64,000 bases of DNA from an uncultured Woeseiaceae bacterium (GTDB lineage Bacteria; Pseudomonadota; Gammaproteobacteria; Steroidobacterales; Woeseiaceae), in the NCBI GenBank assembly GCA_945788625.1, contig CALZMQ010000004.1, positions 45,443 through 109,442 on the forward strand. The letters are read 5' to 3'. Below the pieces are notes generated by a model, which was not told the DNA's origin, made no database searches, and was given only the letters and a program-made list of their open reading frames with translations. The position numbers were made by a program, and so were the translations under genes. This document shows positions 36,664-46,511 of this stretch, piece after piece (positions within the stretch are counted from its first letter, which is position 1; each line of letters opens with the position of its first letter).

Positions 36664-38655
36664 ATGACCGTCCGCTACACTGCCATTGTTGTCCGCAGTA
36701 TCGCCGTATTGTCACTGTATGCGGCGATAGCCGGGTCCCCGGCAGCCGCATCGGCCATCGATACCCAGCGCCAGCTGTATAAAGACGTCTACGAAACGGT
36801 TGAACGCGGCGACTGGAGCGCCGTCGAGCAGCTCCCCGCCGCCCACCGGCGTCAATTACAGCAATACGTGCTATGGCCTGATCTTCGTGCGACCTACCTG
36901 CGCGCGACAATAAAGACAGCGTCAGCCGCGGACATCGACGCTTTCCTGGACCAGTACGGCGCGCTCCGCCCGGCCAGGGAATTGCGATATCGGCGTGCTC
37001 TGCAACTCGCCAAGAGCGGCGATCTCAGCGGCTACCAGAGAATCTATGAGAAGTATTACCACGGCATGGATATTGCCAAGCTCGATTGCCTGTCGCTGCA
37101 GGCGGAACTCGAAGCCGGCCGCCATGCCCGCGTCGGTGGCCGCGGCACGAATCTCTGGCTGGTCGGCAAGAGCCAGGTCGGCGAATGCGATCCCGTGTTC
37201 GAATTCCTGGACGATCAGAAGCTGCTGGGCCCGGCCGAATTCCGCAAACGCTATCAGCTCGCCGTGGAAAACGAGGAGTTTTCACTCGCGCGCTGGCTCG
37301 CAACGAAGATCGACCGGCAATACGTGGACGAGGCGGCGAACTGGGTCACGGCACAAAGCCACCCGGAGGACTTCCTTAACAGCCATGCGCGGCGCGCCAA
37401 TACGCCGACGAGTCGCAAGCAACTGGTCTACGCCGCCGAGCGACTTACCTATCGGGACCCCCAGCTTGCGTATAAAGCCTGGGCACGCGTCTCGGGCCGA
37501 TACGGCTTTACGGAAGAACAGAAATTACGAACGGCACGGCATATCGCCCTTTGGACCGCCAGAGACAATTTGCCGGGCGCTTACGCTTTGCTGGCCGACC
37601 TTCCCGCAGCCGCGCAGAACGATGAGGTCTTGCGGTGGCGCGCACGAACCAGTCTTCTCAATGGGCAATGGATCGACCTGCTCGCCGACATCGGTGCAAT
37701 GTCGGATGCGGAACGCAATTCGGAAGAATGGCAATACTGGCGCGGTGTCGCGTTCGAACGCTCCGGCCAGGTGCTGGCCGCAAAAGCGGCGTTTGAACGG
37801 CTGAGCCAGGAGCGCAGCTACTATGGTTTCCTCGCCGCCGACGAGCTCGATCACGAGTATGCGCTCGATGACTCGCAGCTGCTCGCCGACGAGACGACCA
37901 TTGCAAACATCGAGTCACGCCCGGAAGTCATAAGGGCACGGGAGTTGTTCCTGGTTGGACAAGAGGGTCGCGGGCGTTCCGAGTGGGACGCCGTCGTGCG
38001 CCACTTATCGCCCGAGGAAAAACTGCAAGCGGCAATCCTGGCGCACCGCTGGGGCTGGCATTCGCGTGCGATAGCAACGGCAGCCAACCTCGGCGAGTAC
38101 GACGATTTGTCCATTCGCTACCCACTGCCCTACCAGGGCTGGTTCGAAGAATCCTCTTCGCTGGCCAGAATTCCATCGACATGGGCGTACGGCATCGCGC
38201 GCAGCGAAAGCCTTTTTATGCGCGACGTTCGATCGCGCGCCGGTGCTATCGGCCTGATGCAACTCATGCCCAAGACTGGACGCCAGGTCGCCAGCCAAAT
38301 CCGTTTGCCCTATTCAGGACTCGCCACGTTAACCAATCCCAAGAGCAACATACGCTTAGGCACGAGTTACCTCGGCCAGATGGCCGAACGCTACAGCGGC
38401 AACCCGGTGCTGGCCACAGCGGCGTACAACGCCGGGCCTCACCGTGTCGATCGCTGGTTGCCGGACTCGGGCAGCATCGACGCTCGCGTGTGGATCGAGA
38501 ACATCCCGTTCAATGAGACCCGGCAGTACGTCAAACGGGTACTTTCGGCACAGGCCATTTTTCACTGGCGCATGACCGGCAAGGTGCGGCGAGTATCGGA
38601 CGAGCTGGCACGCGTGAAAGCGGCCCGGGACGCACGGCAATTAGCTTCCCGCTAG
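36664..38655 (+). CDS. slt: soluble lytic murein transglycosylase
   Basis: The 663-residue periplasmic enzyme cleaves the MurNAc-GlcNAc bond of peptidoglycan, forming 1,6-anhydro ends. A signal peptide precedes a long alpha-helical superhelical (U/L) region. The C-terminal SLT domain contains YGIARSESLFMRDVRSRAGAIGLMQLMP, with the catalytic glutamate predicted at Glu515. AYNAGPHRV and the C-terminal RQYVKRVL also fit Slt70. The final 15 bp overlap the end of a convergent gene. mpl elsewhere in the window would recycle its products. Confidence 0.93.
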   Translation: MTVRYTAIVVRSIAVLSLYAAIAGSPAAASAIDTQRQLYKDVYETVERGDWSAVEQLPAAHRRQLQQYVLWPDLRATYLRATIKTASAADIDAFLDQYGALRPARELRYRRALQLAKSGDLSGYQRIYEKYYHGMDIAKLDCLSLQAELEAGRHARVGGRGTNLWLVGKSQVGECDPVFEFLDDQKLLGPAEFRKRYQLAVENEEFSLARWLATKIDRQYVDEAANWVTAQSHPEDFLNSHARRANTPTSRKQLVYAAERLTYRDPQLAYKAWARVSGRYGFTEEQKLRTARHIALWTARDNLPGAYALLADLPAAAQNDEVLRWRARTSLLNGQWIDLLADIGAMSDAERNSEEWQYWRGVAFERSGQVLAAKAAFERLSQERSYYGFLAADELDHEYALDDSQLLADETTIANIESRPEVIRARELFLVGQEGRGRSEWDAVVRHLSPEEKLQAAILAHRWGWHSRAIATAANLGEYDDLSIRYPLPYQGWFEESSSLARIPSTWAYGIARSESLFMRDVRSRAGAIGLMQLMPKTGRQVASQIRLPYSGLATLTNPKSNIRLGTSYLGQMAERYSGNPVLATAAYNAGPHRVDRWLPDSGSIDARVWIENIPFNETRQYVKRVLSAQAIFHWRMTGKVRRVSDELARVKAARDARQLASR

Positions 38656-39684
38656 CGCGTCGAGGCGCGCATCCCGCGACGCCTTGTCGATTTTGGACAA
38701 TTCCAGCGCCTCGACATAAAAACAGCGTATGTCCTGTTCACACTGGCCCAGCAATGCGCGAAACGCCGGCAGTCGTCCTTCGTAGAGCGTCATGGATGCC
38801 AGCCGGGCATTGTTCAACTCGCCACTCAGCCAGTTGTTCGAGTCTCGACCGCGACGTTTGAGTTCCGCAGCAACGTCTGCGGCGAGCCTGTCCAGGCGCT
38901 CCGCTTTAAGTCGTCTTTTGTCTCCGTCATCCAGCGTGGATTCGTAGTGAATACGCAGGTCGTCGCGCGCGGCGGCTACCATCGCCATCAGGTCCTGCCG
39001 CAACGCTTTCCTTTGCCTGTAGGCGGCGATGTCGTCGGGCTGCCCGCGTGAGTCGAGCCAGCGCTCGACACCGAATTCTTCCACGGCCGTGGCAAAGGAT
39101 TCGTTGAAGCCCGAGTCGCCCTTGATGTAGAGCACCTGGTGCGCAAGCTCGTGGAACAACACCGCAACCAGTTGTACATCGTCCCAGCGCATCATCGAGC
39201 TCAGGATGGGGTCGTCGAAGTTGCCCAGCGTCGAGTACGCAGAAACACCACCTACGGCAATATCGTAGCCATCCCTGGCGAGCCGCTCTGATTCCTTGTA
39301 GGCCGCGTCCCTGGAGAAATAGCCCCGGTAACTGACACAGCCGGCCACCGGGAAACACCATTGCTTCGGTTGCAGCGAAAACTCGGGCGCGGCAAACACG
39401 TTCCAGACGACGAATTCTCGTTCGATATCGGCGTATTTCCGATAGCTGTCGTTATCGGGCAGCCCGAGTTCCTCGACTGAGAACTGGCGAGCGGCCTGCA
39501 CGAGCCGCAGGCGCTCAGCGAGTTCCTCCGAAGTTCCGCTCTCACCGATAACCTCGTCGATCGGCTCGCTCTTGCGCATGACCTGCCACTGCCCGGCCGC
39601 TGCCTGCATGTAGTAACAACCGGACAAGCTTACAAAAAGCAATAAAACCAGCAACAGTTTTGGCCATAGGATGCTTGCTCGCAT
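38641..39684 (-). CDS. putative aminopeptidase lipoprotein (PF10023-type)
   Basis: The 347-residue protein has a lipoprotein signal ([16 protein letters not shown]). It carries a zinc-metallopeptidase motif HELAHQ followed by [12 protein letters not shown], giving the HExxH plus distal Glu of gluzincins. This matches the predicted-aminopeptidase family PF10023, whose substrates are unknown. The region [17 protein letters not shown] is another family block. The ATG at 39684 is divergent from cca across 62 bp, and the stop overlaps slt by 15 bp. Membrane anchorage on the periplasmic side is inferred. Confidence 0.86.
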   Translation of the reverse strand: MRASILWPKLLLVLLLFVSLSGCYYMQAAAGQWQVMRKSEPIDEVIGESGTSEELAERLRLVQAARQFSVEELGLPDNDSYRKYADIEREFVVWNVFAAPEFSLQPKQWCFPVAGCVSYRGYFSRDAAYKESERLARDGYDIAVGGVSAYSTLGNFDDPILSSMMRWDDVQLVAVLFHELAHQVLYIKGDSGFNESFATAVEEFGVERWLDSRGQPDDIAAYRQRKALRQDLMAMVAAARDDLRIHYESTLDDGDKRRLKAERLDRLAADVAAELKRRGRDSNNWLSGELNNARLASMTLYEGRLPAFRALLGQCEQDIRCFYVEALELSKIDKASRDARLDALAGS

Positions 39685-39746
39685 ATCCGTACTCTGCTGG
39701 CTCGCACACCGAAACGTCAACCGCATTTGTCGGGTACTATTGCGCG

Positions 39747-40967
39747 ATGCAGGTATACCTCGTTGGTGGCGCTGTTCGCGACGAACAGCTCGGCATCCCG
39801 CACCAGGAACGGGACTGGTGCGTCGTGGGCGCGTCACCCGACGAACTCCTGGCGGAAGGCTACCGGCAGGTCGGTAAGGACTTCCCGGTATTCCTGCACC
39901 CCGAGTCCGGCGAGGAATACGCGCTCGCGCGCACAGAGCGTAAAACAGCGCCCGGCTACCACGGCTTTGCATTCGACTTTTCCCCGGACGTTTCGATCGA
40001 AGACGATTTGCTGCGGCGCGATCTGACGATCAACGCGATTGCCAAAGACGCCGACGGCAATCTCGTCGATCCGTACGGCGGCGTTCGCGACATCGAGCAG
40101 CGTGTCCTTCGCCATGTGTCCGACGCATTTTCGGAAGACCCGGTGCGGGTCCTGCGCATCGCGAAGTTCGCCGCACGCTTTCATCACCTCGGGTTCACGA
40201 TCGCGCCCGAAACCCTGGCGCTCATGCAGCGCATGGTTGCCGACGGTGAGGTCGACGCGCTCGTGCCGGACCGTGTCTGGAAAGAGACCGAGGACGCACT
40301 GCGCGGCTCGAATGTGCGTGTGTTCTTCGAGGTGCTGAGGGAGTGCGGCGCGTTACGTGTGTTGCTGCCGGAGCTAGAAGCGCTTTTTGGCGTTCCGCAG
40401 CCCGAGCAATGGCATCCTGAAATCGATACCGGCGTTCACGTGCTCATGGTACTCGACCAGGCCGAGGCATTGAGCGAGGATCTCGAAGTCCGGTTCGCGG
40501 CCCTGACACACGACCTCGGCAAGGGAACCACACCGAGGAGTGAGTTGCCGAGCCATCGCGGTCATGAAATTCGCGGTTGCAAACTGATTCGACGCGTCGC
40601 CGAACGGCTACCAGTGCCGAAAGCGAGTCGCGATCTTGCCCTCCTCGTGGCCGAACTCCATACGCATTGTCACCGAGCGCTGGAATTGCGCCCCAGGACC
40701 GTCCTGAAGGTGCTGGAGAAAACCGACGCGTTCCGCAGGCCGCGGCGATTCGAACAGTTCCTGCTGACCTGCGAAGCGGACGCGCGGGGACGCAAGGGCC
40801 TCGAAAAAAGGCTGTATCCCCAGGCCGACTTCTTCCGTTCTGCCCGTGCAGCGGCCGCGGCGGTGGACGCCGGCGCCATCGCCAGTGAACACGAAAACTC
40901 GAAAATTCCCGCGGCAATTCGCCGTGCGCGCAAGAACGCCGTCGCCGAGTTTTGCCGCTCCGCCTAA
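39747..40967 (+). CDS. cca: CCA tRNA nucleotidyltransferase (class II)
   Basis: The 406-residue enzyme adds or repairs the CCA end of tRNAs. [16 protein letters not shown] is the nucleotidyltransferase start. The metal-binding pair is E-R-D in HQERDW, with Glu where E. coli has Asp. [26 protein letters not shown] and ERKTAPG support the class II head and neck. A C-terminal HD domain ([14 protein letters not shown]) suggests extra phosphohydrolase activity as in gammaproteobacterial Cca. It overlaps the convergent barrel-protein gene by 4 bp. Confidence 0.95.
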   Translation: MQVYLVGGAVRDEQLGIPHQERDWCVVGASPDELLAEGYRQVGKDFPVFLHPESGEEYALARTERKTAPGYHGFAFDFSPDVSIEDDLLRRDLTINAIAKDADGNLVDPYGGVRDIEQRVLRHVSDAFSEDPVRVLRIAKFAARFHHLGFTIAPETLALMQRMVADGEVDALVPDRVWKETEDALRGSNVRVFFEVLRECGALRVLLPELEALFGVPQPEQWHPEIDTGVHVLMVLDQAEALSEDLEVRFAALTHDLGKGTTPRSELPSHRGHEIRGCKLIRRVAERLPVPKASRDLALLVAELHTHCHRALELRPRTVLKVLEKTDAFRRPRRFEQFLLTCEADARGRKGLEKRLYPQADFFRSARAAAAAVDAGAIASEHENSKIPAAIRRARKNAVAEFCRSA

Positions 40968-41806
40968 ACGCCGCCGTAGAAGTACAAGAACACCGAGAAG
41001 AAGGTAACGTTTCCGTAAAGCTCGGAATCGTCGAAACCCAGGCCGAATTCGACGTCGCTCGCATTGCCGAGCGGATTCAGGAATCGAAGAGTTGCTGACC
41101 TTGTTGTCGCGCGGTCGACCTCGCCTTTCCAGGTGCCGACGTCGAGCTCCCAGCTCCGCTCACCAACGTCGAGACCGAGCGTTGCGTAGGCACGGTAGTC
41201 GACCAGGCTGTTGATCAGGCTGAGGCGCGAGAATGCCAACAGTTCAAGGATGGGGCGATTGGCGTCGAGCTGCAGGTTGACGTCGTAATCGTAGTCCATG
41301 CCTGAGAAACCGAGACTAACCGTGTCGCTGAGTTCGAACCGTGCACTCAAGCCGACCCCTGCGGCCTCGAAATTGACCCTGCGGCCCGGGAACTGGTCCG
41401 TGGACGGGAAATCGAAGCCGAAATCGCGAAACTCGTAGTCGCCGGCGAACGTGACCTTGTCCGAGCGCCAGTACAGGGATGCGCGCAAGTCGGTCGAATC
41501 GAGCGAGTCGTTGTCACCCCAGTACGACATGCCGGCTCGGATACCGACGGGTTTGAACCAGTGGTCGACCCCGACGTCGGCGTACAGCGAATCGAGGTCG
41601 CCGCGCTGCGCAAGATCCACGGTGCTTTTCGCAAGCGCCCCCGACAGCCAGGTCTTTTCGGTCAGGCCGACCTCGCCGATGAATGAGCCGGACAAGCCGT
41701 CCGCCGAGTCGCCTTCGACACCGCCGCCGATGATGAAACCTTCCGCCGCAAGGGCATTGCCGGCGACAAACAGGATTGGGAGCGTTTTATACCAGGACAT
41801 AGACAA
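40964..41806 (-). CDS. putative outer-membrane beta-barrel protein
   Basis: The 280-residue protein has a signal peptide ([23 protein letters not shown]) and then alternating hydrophobic strands. Examples are [31 protein letters not shown] and [16 protein letters not shown]. It ends [12 protein letters not shown], aromatic-rich but without the usual terminal Phe. This suggests an outer-membrane barrel of about 12 strands; no specific family is recognised. The start overlaps the uppP 3' end by 20 bp (an alternative ATG at 41800 still overlaps), implying coupling. Confidence 0.65.
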   Translation of the reverse strand: MSMSWYKTLPILFVAGNALAAEGFIIGGGVEGDSADGLSGSFIGEVGLTEKTWLSGALAKSTVDLAQRGDLDSLYADVGVDHWFKPVGIRAGMSYWGDNDSLDSTDLRASLYWRSDKVTFAGDYEFRDFGFDFPSTDQFPGRRVNFEAAGVGLSARFELSDTVSLGFSGMDYDYDVNLQLDANRPILELLAFSRLSLINSLVDYRAYATLGLDVGERSWELDVGTWKGEVDRATTRSATLRFLNPLGNASDVEFGLGFDDSELYGNVTFFSVFLYFYGGV

Positions 41807-42584
41807 TCACCGCAGCAAGCAGGAGTCGATAGGCTGCGAATGGCAAAAGACCGATGCGCGTCACGACCCGCATGAATAACTCGATACTGAGGTAAGCAAC
41901 AATAGCGGAAACCAGCGCGCCAAGCCCGAGTTGGGCCCAGGCGACAGGTGCCTCGCCGGTTACCAGCTCGAAACTCTTGTAGAGCGTCGCCAGCAAGATC
42001 ACCGGTGCCGACAACAGGAACGAGAAACGCGCGGCGTCCAGGCGCTCGAATCCCAGAATTCGCGCCGCCGTTATGGTCACCCCGGAGCGAGACGTGCCGG
42101 GTACCAGTGACAGGGCCTGCGCACAGCCAATGATCAGCGCATCCCGGATACGGACGCCGGTGATGTTCCGAGCGCTTTTTCCGAATCTGTCGGCCAGCGC
42201 CATCAACACTCCGTAACCCGACAGCGTGTAGACGATAATCGAAGGATCGCGCAGGTTTGCCTCGATCCAGGACGCGAACAGCAGTCCGGCGATGGCGGCG
42301 GGTATCGTGCCCAACCCGATGCCGAGCGCCATATTGGCCTGTGGCGTCTTGATGTCACCGCCCAGGATATTGAGGCCGCCGCGGATCAGGCCAAGAAGGT
42401 CCTCGCGGAAGAAGATGCAAACAGCGACCAGCGAGCCGAAATGCACGGCGACGTCGAACGCGAGCCCCTGGTCGGTCCAGTCGACGAGGTACGGCACGAG
42501 CACGAGGTGCCCGGAACTCGATATCGGCAGGAACTCGGTCAGCCCCTGGACCACCGCGAGTACGACGATCTGCAGTCCGGTCAC
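41787..42584 (-). CDS. uppP: undecaprenyl-diphosphatase
   Basis: The 265-residue polytopic inner-membrane enzyme dephosphorylates undecaprenyl pyrophosphate to recycle the lipid carrier of peptidoglycan and LPS synthesis; overproduction confers bacitracin resistance. Catalytic blocks are VVQGLTEFLPISSSGHLVL near the N-terminus and PGTSRSGVTITA in the second half, both intact. It lies 44 bp downstream of the MidA-type methyltransferase gene and overlaps the barrel-protein gene, so the three may form one transcript. Confidence 0.95.
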   Translation of the reverse strand: MTGLQIVVLAVVQGLTEFLPISSSGHLVLVPYLVDWTDQGLAFDVAVHFGSLVAVCIFFREDLLGLIRGGLNILGGDIKTPQANMALGIGLGTIPAAIAGLLFASWIEANLRDPSIIVYTLSGYGVLMALADRFGKSARNITGVRIRDALIIGCAQALSLVPGTSRSGVTITAARILGFERLDAARFSFLLSAPVILLATLYKSFELVTGEAPVAWAQLGLGALVSAIVAYLSIELFMRVVTRIGLLPFAAYRLLLAAVIVYVLV

Positions 42585-42628
42585 GGCCGACTCCGGCCGA
42601 CGATGCGGTCACTCATAAAACGTGTCAG

Positions 42629-43813
42629 TCATAAAGTGTGTGTCCTGTCTGCCAGGGCGAACGCGGATGGTGTCGCGACACCGCCACGTCGCAATGCCAT
42701 GCATTTGAAATACTCGCCCATTTCACCGGGCAGGGTAAGCGTTTTGACCTGCCCGGACAATGCGAGCTGCGAATCGAGCGGCATTGACGCGAAATCCTGC
42801 ATTTCCGCGTCGAGACCGCCACCCATGAGGAACTGCGCCTGCGCCGTGTAGCCCGCGACATCGAGGCCGTTGTCGATGGCTGCATGAGCGACCGCCGTAA
42901 AGTCGACCCAGGCGGTCAGGTCCTGAATGCCCATAAGAATCAGCGGGTCACTGTGAACGTGATGCCGGAAGTGACAACGCAGCCAGCCGTCCGAGCGTTC
43001 GCGCGCGTAATACTCGGCGCGAGTAACGCCGTAATCGAACAGAAACGCGACACCTTGCTCGAGCCCTTTGGCGATATCCGCGATGAAGCCGGGCAGCCCG
43101 AGCGAAACGTCGGAGACGAATCCCTCCGGTAATTGCCGGCCGAGCTCGTCCTCGATGGCGGCTACCGCCTGCGCTAATTTCTCGGGTGCAGGCGCCGTCG
43201 AGATTTGCAAGCCGGTATCGCCGGCTTCCACGCGCAGCTGCGCAATGCCCTGCACTTCACGGGTGAAACGCTCGACCGGCAAAGCATCGAGAACTTCGTT
43301 CGCAATGATCACGCCCGAGTGGCTTACAGGTGGCTGTTCTAGCCACGCAACGCGCGACACCAGGTCGGGAACCTCGGCGCGAAGGAACTGCTCCTGGCGT
43401 TCCCTGAGATCGGCCGATACCTCTAAGATGTCGTAGCGATCCGGTACCACATCGAGCCGTGTGAGCGCCTTCAGGACGTCCGCCGCGAGCTTGCCGCTGC
43501 CGGCACCGTATTCGAGTATCGATCCACCGCCACACGCCGCAAGCACTTCCGCGCACTGGCGCGCCAGCACGCGTCCAAATACCGGCGACACCTCCGGTGC
43601 CGTGACGAAATCGCCCTGCTCGCCGAATTTTCGTGACCCTGCGGCGTAGTAACCCAGACCGGCCGAGTACAGGACGAGGTGCATGAACTCGGCGAAGCTT
43701 ATACTGCCGCCGGCAGCGGCGATGCGTGCACGAACGAAATCGGCCACGCGTTCGCTGTGCCTTGCACTCAGCGTATCGGGTTCGGGCAGCGTTGTGCGGT
43801 CGTCGTATTGCAT
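42629..43813 (-). CDS. MidA/NDUFAF7-type SAM-dependent methyltransferase
   Basis: The 394-residue protein belongs to PF02636. Typical blocks are ISFAEFMHLVLYSAGLGYYAAG, GDFVTAPEVSPVFGRVLARQ, EYGAGSGKLAADVL (SAM-binding) and IIANEVLDALPVERF. In mitochondria the homologue methylates an arginine of a complex I subunit; the bacterial substrate is not established. The ATG at 43813 is preferred because it clears the divergent folM-like start; upstream in-frame starts would overlap it. uppP follows after 44 bp. Confidence 0.87.
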   Translation of the reverse strand: MQYDDRTTLPEPDTLSARHSERVADFVRARIAAAGGSISFAEFMHLVLYSAGLGYYAAGSRKFGEQGDFVTAPEVSPVFGRVLARQCAEVLAACGGGSILEYGAGSGKLAADVLKALTRLDVVPDRYDILEVSADLRERQEQFLRAEVPDLVSRVAWLEQPPVSHSGVIIANEVLDALPVERFTREVQGIAQLRVEAGDTGLQISTAPAPEKLAQAVAAIEDELGRQLPEGFVSDVSLGLPGFIADIAKGLEQGVAFLFDYGVTRAEYYARERSDGWLRCHFRHHVHSDPLILMGIQDLTAWVDFTAVAHAAIDNGLDVAGYTAQAQFLMGGGLDAEMQDFASMPLDSQLALSGQVKTLTLPGEMGEYFKCMALRRGGVATPSAFALADRTHTL

Positions 43814-43868
43814 GTCTGTTGCAAAGTCTTTAAGAATGTCGTCTTGCAGTCTGGCCAGGGAAACCGAT

Positions 43869-44618
43869 ATGCCGCAAGACAAGCTGAACGGCAAAGTCGT
43901 GCTCGTAACGGGCGCTGCCCGACGTATCGGCGCGGCCATTGTGACACGGCTTCACCGGAACGGTGCGCGTGTCGCCATTCACTACCGCAGCTCGGCGGAC
44001 GAAGCCGACCGCCTGGCGCAGCAGCTCAACGGCGAACGCGACGGCTCGGCTGCGACCTTTCAGGCCGATCTCCTGAGCCTGCCCGACATTTCAAAACTCG
44101 TTGCCAGCGTGGTCGACTGGGCCGGTCGCCTCGATTGCCTGGTCAACAACGCCTCGAGCTTCTATCCGACGCCGGTGGGTAGCATCACCGAGGAGCACTG
44201 GGACGACCTGGTCGGCAGCAACCTGAAAGCGCCCTTGTTCCTTTCCCAGGCGGCGGAACCTCACCTGCGCGAACATAAGGGTGTCATCATCAATATCGTC
44301 GATATCCACGCGCAGCGACCGCTCAGAAACCACGCCGTCTACGGCCCGGCAAAAGCCGGCCTCGCGATGCTCACGCGCTCGCTGGCAAGGGACCTGGCGC
44401 CTGCGATTCGCGTCAACGGCGTATCGCCCGGTGCGATTCTGTGGCCCGAGGACGGCATGAGCGACGCGGTGCAGCAAACGATCCTGCGGCAGGTGCCGCT
44501 GGCGCGGGCGGGTGAGCCGGACGACATAGCTGGCTGTGTGCTGTATCTACTGCGGGATGCGCCGTACGTAACCGGGCAGATCATCGCCGTCGACGGCGGC
44601 CGCTCCATCGGCTGGTAG
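43869..44618 (+). CDS. FolM-like pteridine reductase (short-chain dehydrogenase)
   Basis: The 249-residue SDR has the NADPH motif TGAARRIG (N-terminal), NNASSFYPT and a YGPAKAG catalytic Tyr-x-x-x-Lys. The Arg-Arg in the glycine-rich loop and the SSF segment are typical of pteridine reductases such as FolM (dihydromonapterin reductase). folK and folB lie 1.4-3 kb away on the opposite strand, which supports pterin/folate metabolism. AGGGAA precedes the ATG. The gene is divergent from the MidA-type methyltransferase and ends 9 bp before a small inverted-repeat element. Confidence 0.8.
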   Translation: MPQDKLNGKVVLVTGAARRIGAAIVTRLHRNGARVAIHYRSSADEADRLAQQLNGERDGSAATFQADLLSLPDISKLVASVVDWAGRLDCLVNNASSFYPTPVGSITEEHWDDLVGSNLKAPLFLSQAAEPHLREHKGVIINIVDIHAQRPLRNHAVYGPAKAGLAMLTRSLARDLAPAIRVNGVSPGAILWPEDGMSDAVQQTILRQVPLARAGEPDDIAGCVLYLLRDAPYVTGQIIAVDGGRSIGW

Positions 44619-44626
44619 ACTCTTCG

Positions 44627-44680
44627 CCCACCACCCCCCCATCTACCCGAGGCGTTGCTGGGTGGGAGAGATGGGTGGTC
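44627..44680. repeat. short CCACC-rich inverted-repeat element (element C)
   Basis: CCCACCACC...ATCT...ACCC on the left and GGGTGGGAGAGATGGGTGGT on the right form an imperfect stem around a GAGGCGTTGCT loop. It fills the gap between the convergent folM-like and S41 peptidase genes, ending 3 bp before the peptidase stop. The end sequences resemble those of elements A and B, so it may be a minimal member of the same family or a shared terminator type. Confidence 0.5.
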
Positions 44681-44683
44681 GTG

Positions 44684-45991
44684 TCAGAAGGCGTCGAGGA
44701 ATTCCCGGTGTGGCGGGCCGCGCCGGTCCGGTCGCTGCTCCTGTACGTCCTCCACTTTGAACTGCGTGCCCGGCACCGAGACGACGGGGCATGCCCCCGT
44801 ATTCAGGTAACCGATTGCCGAGACGATGTTCGGGTCCGTATCGGCCCCTACCGCGACGTTCAGGTCGTCGGCGGCGGCACAGTCCGCGGGCAGCCCACTG
44901 AAGTAATCCCCGAAGCCGTCGGCGTTGACTGTCTGGAACGCCGTTGGCCGCAGAATTTTTTCACAGAATTCGAGGCCAATCTGGCCGACCGGCTTGCCGA
45001 AGGTTCGATCGCCGACGATGTTAACCTCCACGTGCGGCTCCATGCCGTTCGTTACCAACTCGCTGGCGGATGCCGTGCTGCGCGTCGCTACGATCACGAG
45101 GCGCGACAGGCTCATCGAATTGCCGAGACGCTCGAAGAATTCCGTGCTGTTGTTGGCCGCGGCGCGGTCGGCATTGAATTCCGTACGCGAAAACACCAGG
45201 TTCTCGGCAACGTCGCCGCCCAGGAAATCTCCGAGCAGGTTGGCCGTGCTGACGAGGCCGCCGCCGTTGTAACGCAAGTCGATGATGACGTCGTTGACGC
45301 CCGCGGCGCGAAAATCGGCGAACACCGTATCGAACACCGGGTCTGCCGTGCTGATGAACGTCGACAATTCCATGTAACCGACGTTGACGCCGTTGCCGGC
45401 ATCGATGATGCGGTACTGGGGCACCGGATCGATGGTTACGATGTCCTGAGTGATCGACACCGTAAATTCGCTACTGTCGGGCCGGCGCATTTCGAATTCG
45501 ACGGTCGTGTTGTCCAACACGGCGTTAATGCCCTCGTTGGCCTGGATGTCCGCGATAGTTCGCCCGTTGAGGCCGAGGATGCGCTGCCCCCGGTCGAGAC
45601 CACCGAGTGCCGCCGGGCTGCCCGAGAATACGCGTGTCAGACGCGGATCGTCGGTGCCGACGAATCGGTAGCTGAAACCGAAACCTTCGAATTTGCCTTC
45701 ACCGAAAAACTGCGCGTCAGCCTCTGCCGAGTTGATGAAACTGAAGTTATCCAGCGGCTGAAACGAGGTCAGGTAGGCGAGCAAGTCTTCGGGCGTGGCG
45801 TAGTCATCGATATTCACAGAGGCCGGCAGCAGATCGTTCCACAGGTACCACGCGTACATGTTGTTTCGCACGAACGCTTTTTGCTCGTCATTGTTGCAGG
45901 CCGCGGTGCCCGGCTGCGGCACGGTACCCTCGCCGCCGTTGCTGCAGGCCGCCAGGGTAGCTATGAAAAGAAGGCTGATGAGCTTGCGCAT
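44684..45991 (-). CDS. S41-family (C-terminal processing-like) peptidase lipoprotein
   Basis: The 435-residue protein has a lipoprotein signal (MRKLISLLFIATLAACSNG). A helical N-domain precedes a PDZ-like segment at about 110-200 (AALGGLDRGQRILGLNG). The S41 catalytic core includes DVIIDLRYNGGGLVSTANLL and the nucleophile block TASASELV, with a lysine in GDRTFGKPVG forming the Ser/Lys dyad. It is probably anchored in the envelope; the substrate is unknown. GGGAG precedes the ATG at 45991. The gene is 11 bp downstream of folK on the same strand. Confidence 0.88.
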   Translation of the reverse strand: MRKLISLLFIATLAACSNGGEGTVPQPGTAACNNDEQKAFVRNNMYAWYLWNDLLPASVNIDDYATPEDLLAYLTSFQPLDNFSFINSAEADAQFFGEGKFEGFGFSYRFVGTDDPRLTRVFSGSPAALGGLDRGQRILGLNGRTIADIQANEGINAVLDNTTVEFEMRRPDSSEFTVSITQDIVTIDPVPQYRIIDAGNGVNVGYMELSTFISTADPVFDTVFADFRAAGVNDVIIDLRYNGGGLVSTANLLGDFLGGDVAENLVFSRTEFNADRAAANNSTEFFERLGNSMSLSRLVIVATRSTASASELVTNGMEPHVEVNIVGDRTFGKPVGQIGLEFCEKILRPTAFQTVNADGFGDYFSGLPADCAAADDLNVAVGADTDPNIVSAIGYLNTGACPVVSVPGTQFKVEDVQEQRPDRRGPPHREFLDAF

Positions 45992-46001
45992 AAAATCTCC
46001 C

Positions 46002-46490
46002 TTACAGAATAACACCGACCAGCTCCAGCGGATGACTTGCCGCGTCGAATTCCTGCCAGTGCGACGCCATCGTCTTGCCGGTGACCGGGTGTACCAGGTC
46101 GGGGGCCAGTTCGGCCAGCGGACGCAGTACGAAGCTGTACTCCAGGATGTCACTTCTTGGCACCCGTACGGGGCGTTCGTCCAATACCAGGTCATTGTAA
46201 AGCAACATGTCGATATCGAGTGGACGCGATTCCCATTTTGAGCTGCCGCGATCCCGTCCTGCCATGTTATGTAAACGCTCGATTTCCTCGCAGATATCGG
46301 CCGGTGTTTCTTCGGACCTGAGTCTGACCACGAGGTTCAGAAAGTCGTCGCCCTCGAAGCCGACGGCGGCGCTGCGGTAGACCGATGAAACCTGCAACTC
46401 GCCATAGCGCTTTCTCAGCTCGCGCACCGCGAGGCCCAGGTTTTCCCGTGGCGAGACATTGCTGCCGAGGCCGAGATAAACAACTGCCAT
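46002..46490 (-). CDS. folK: 6-hydroxymethyl-7,8-dihydropterin pyrophosphokinase (HPPK)
   Basis: The 162-residue enzyme transfers pyrophosphate from ATP to 6-hydroxymethyl-dihydropterin in folate synthesis. VYLGLGSNVSPRENL at the N-terminus and the signature KWESRPLDIDMLLYNDL (metal-binding Asp pair in DID) are intact, and PRSDILEYSFVL fits the C-terminal block. It follows folB by 21 bp, so two consecutive pathway steps are adjacent. The S41 peptidase gene continues the run. Confidence 0.95.
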   Translation of the reverse strand: MAVVYLGLGSNVSPRENLGLAVRELRKRYGELQVSSVYRSAAVGFEGDDFLNLVVRLRSEETPADICEEIERLHNMAGRDRGSSKWESRPLDIDMLLYNDLVLDERPVRVPRSDILEYSFVLRPLAELAPDLVHPVTGKTMASHWQEFDAASHPLELVGVIL

Positions 46491-46511
46491 GATGGTCGAA
46501 ATTGCCCGGCG

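Noticed and set aside
39789..39820. Glu for Asp in the Cca catalytic pair (ERD) as an inactivating change
   Set aside because: Glu keeps a carboxylate, all other motifs are intact, and similar ERDW sequences occur in related enzymes as far as I recall.
44675..46012. A 445-codon plus-strand frame opposite the S41 peptidase
   Set aside because: It is antisense to a clear lipoprotein peptidase, and its sequence has no homology-like features.
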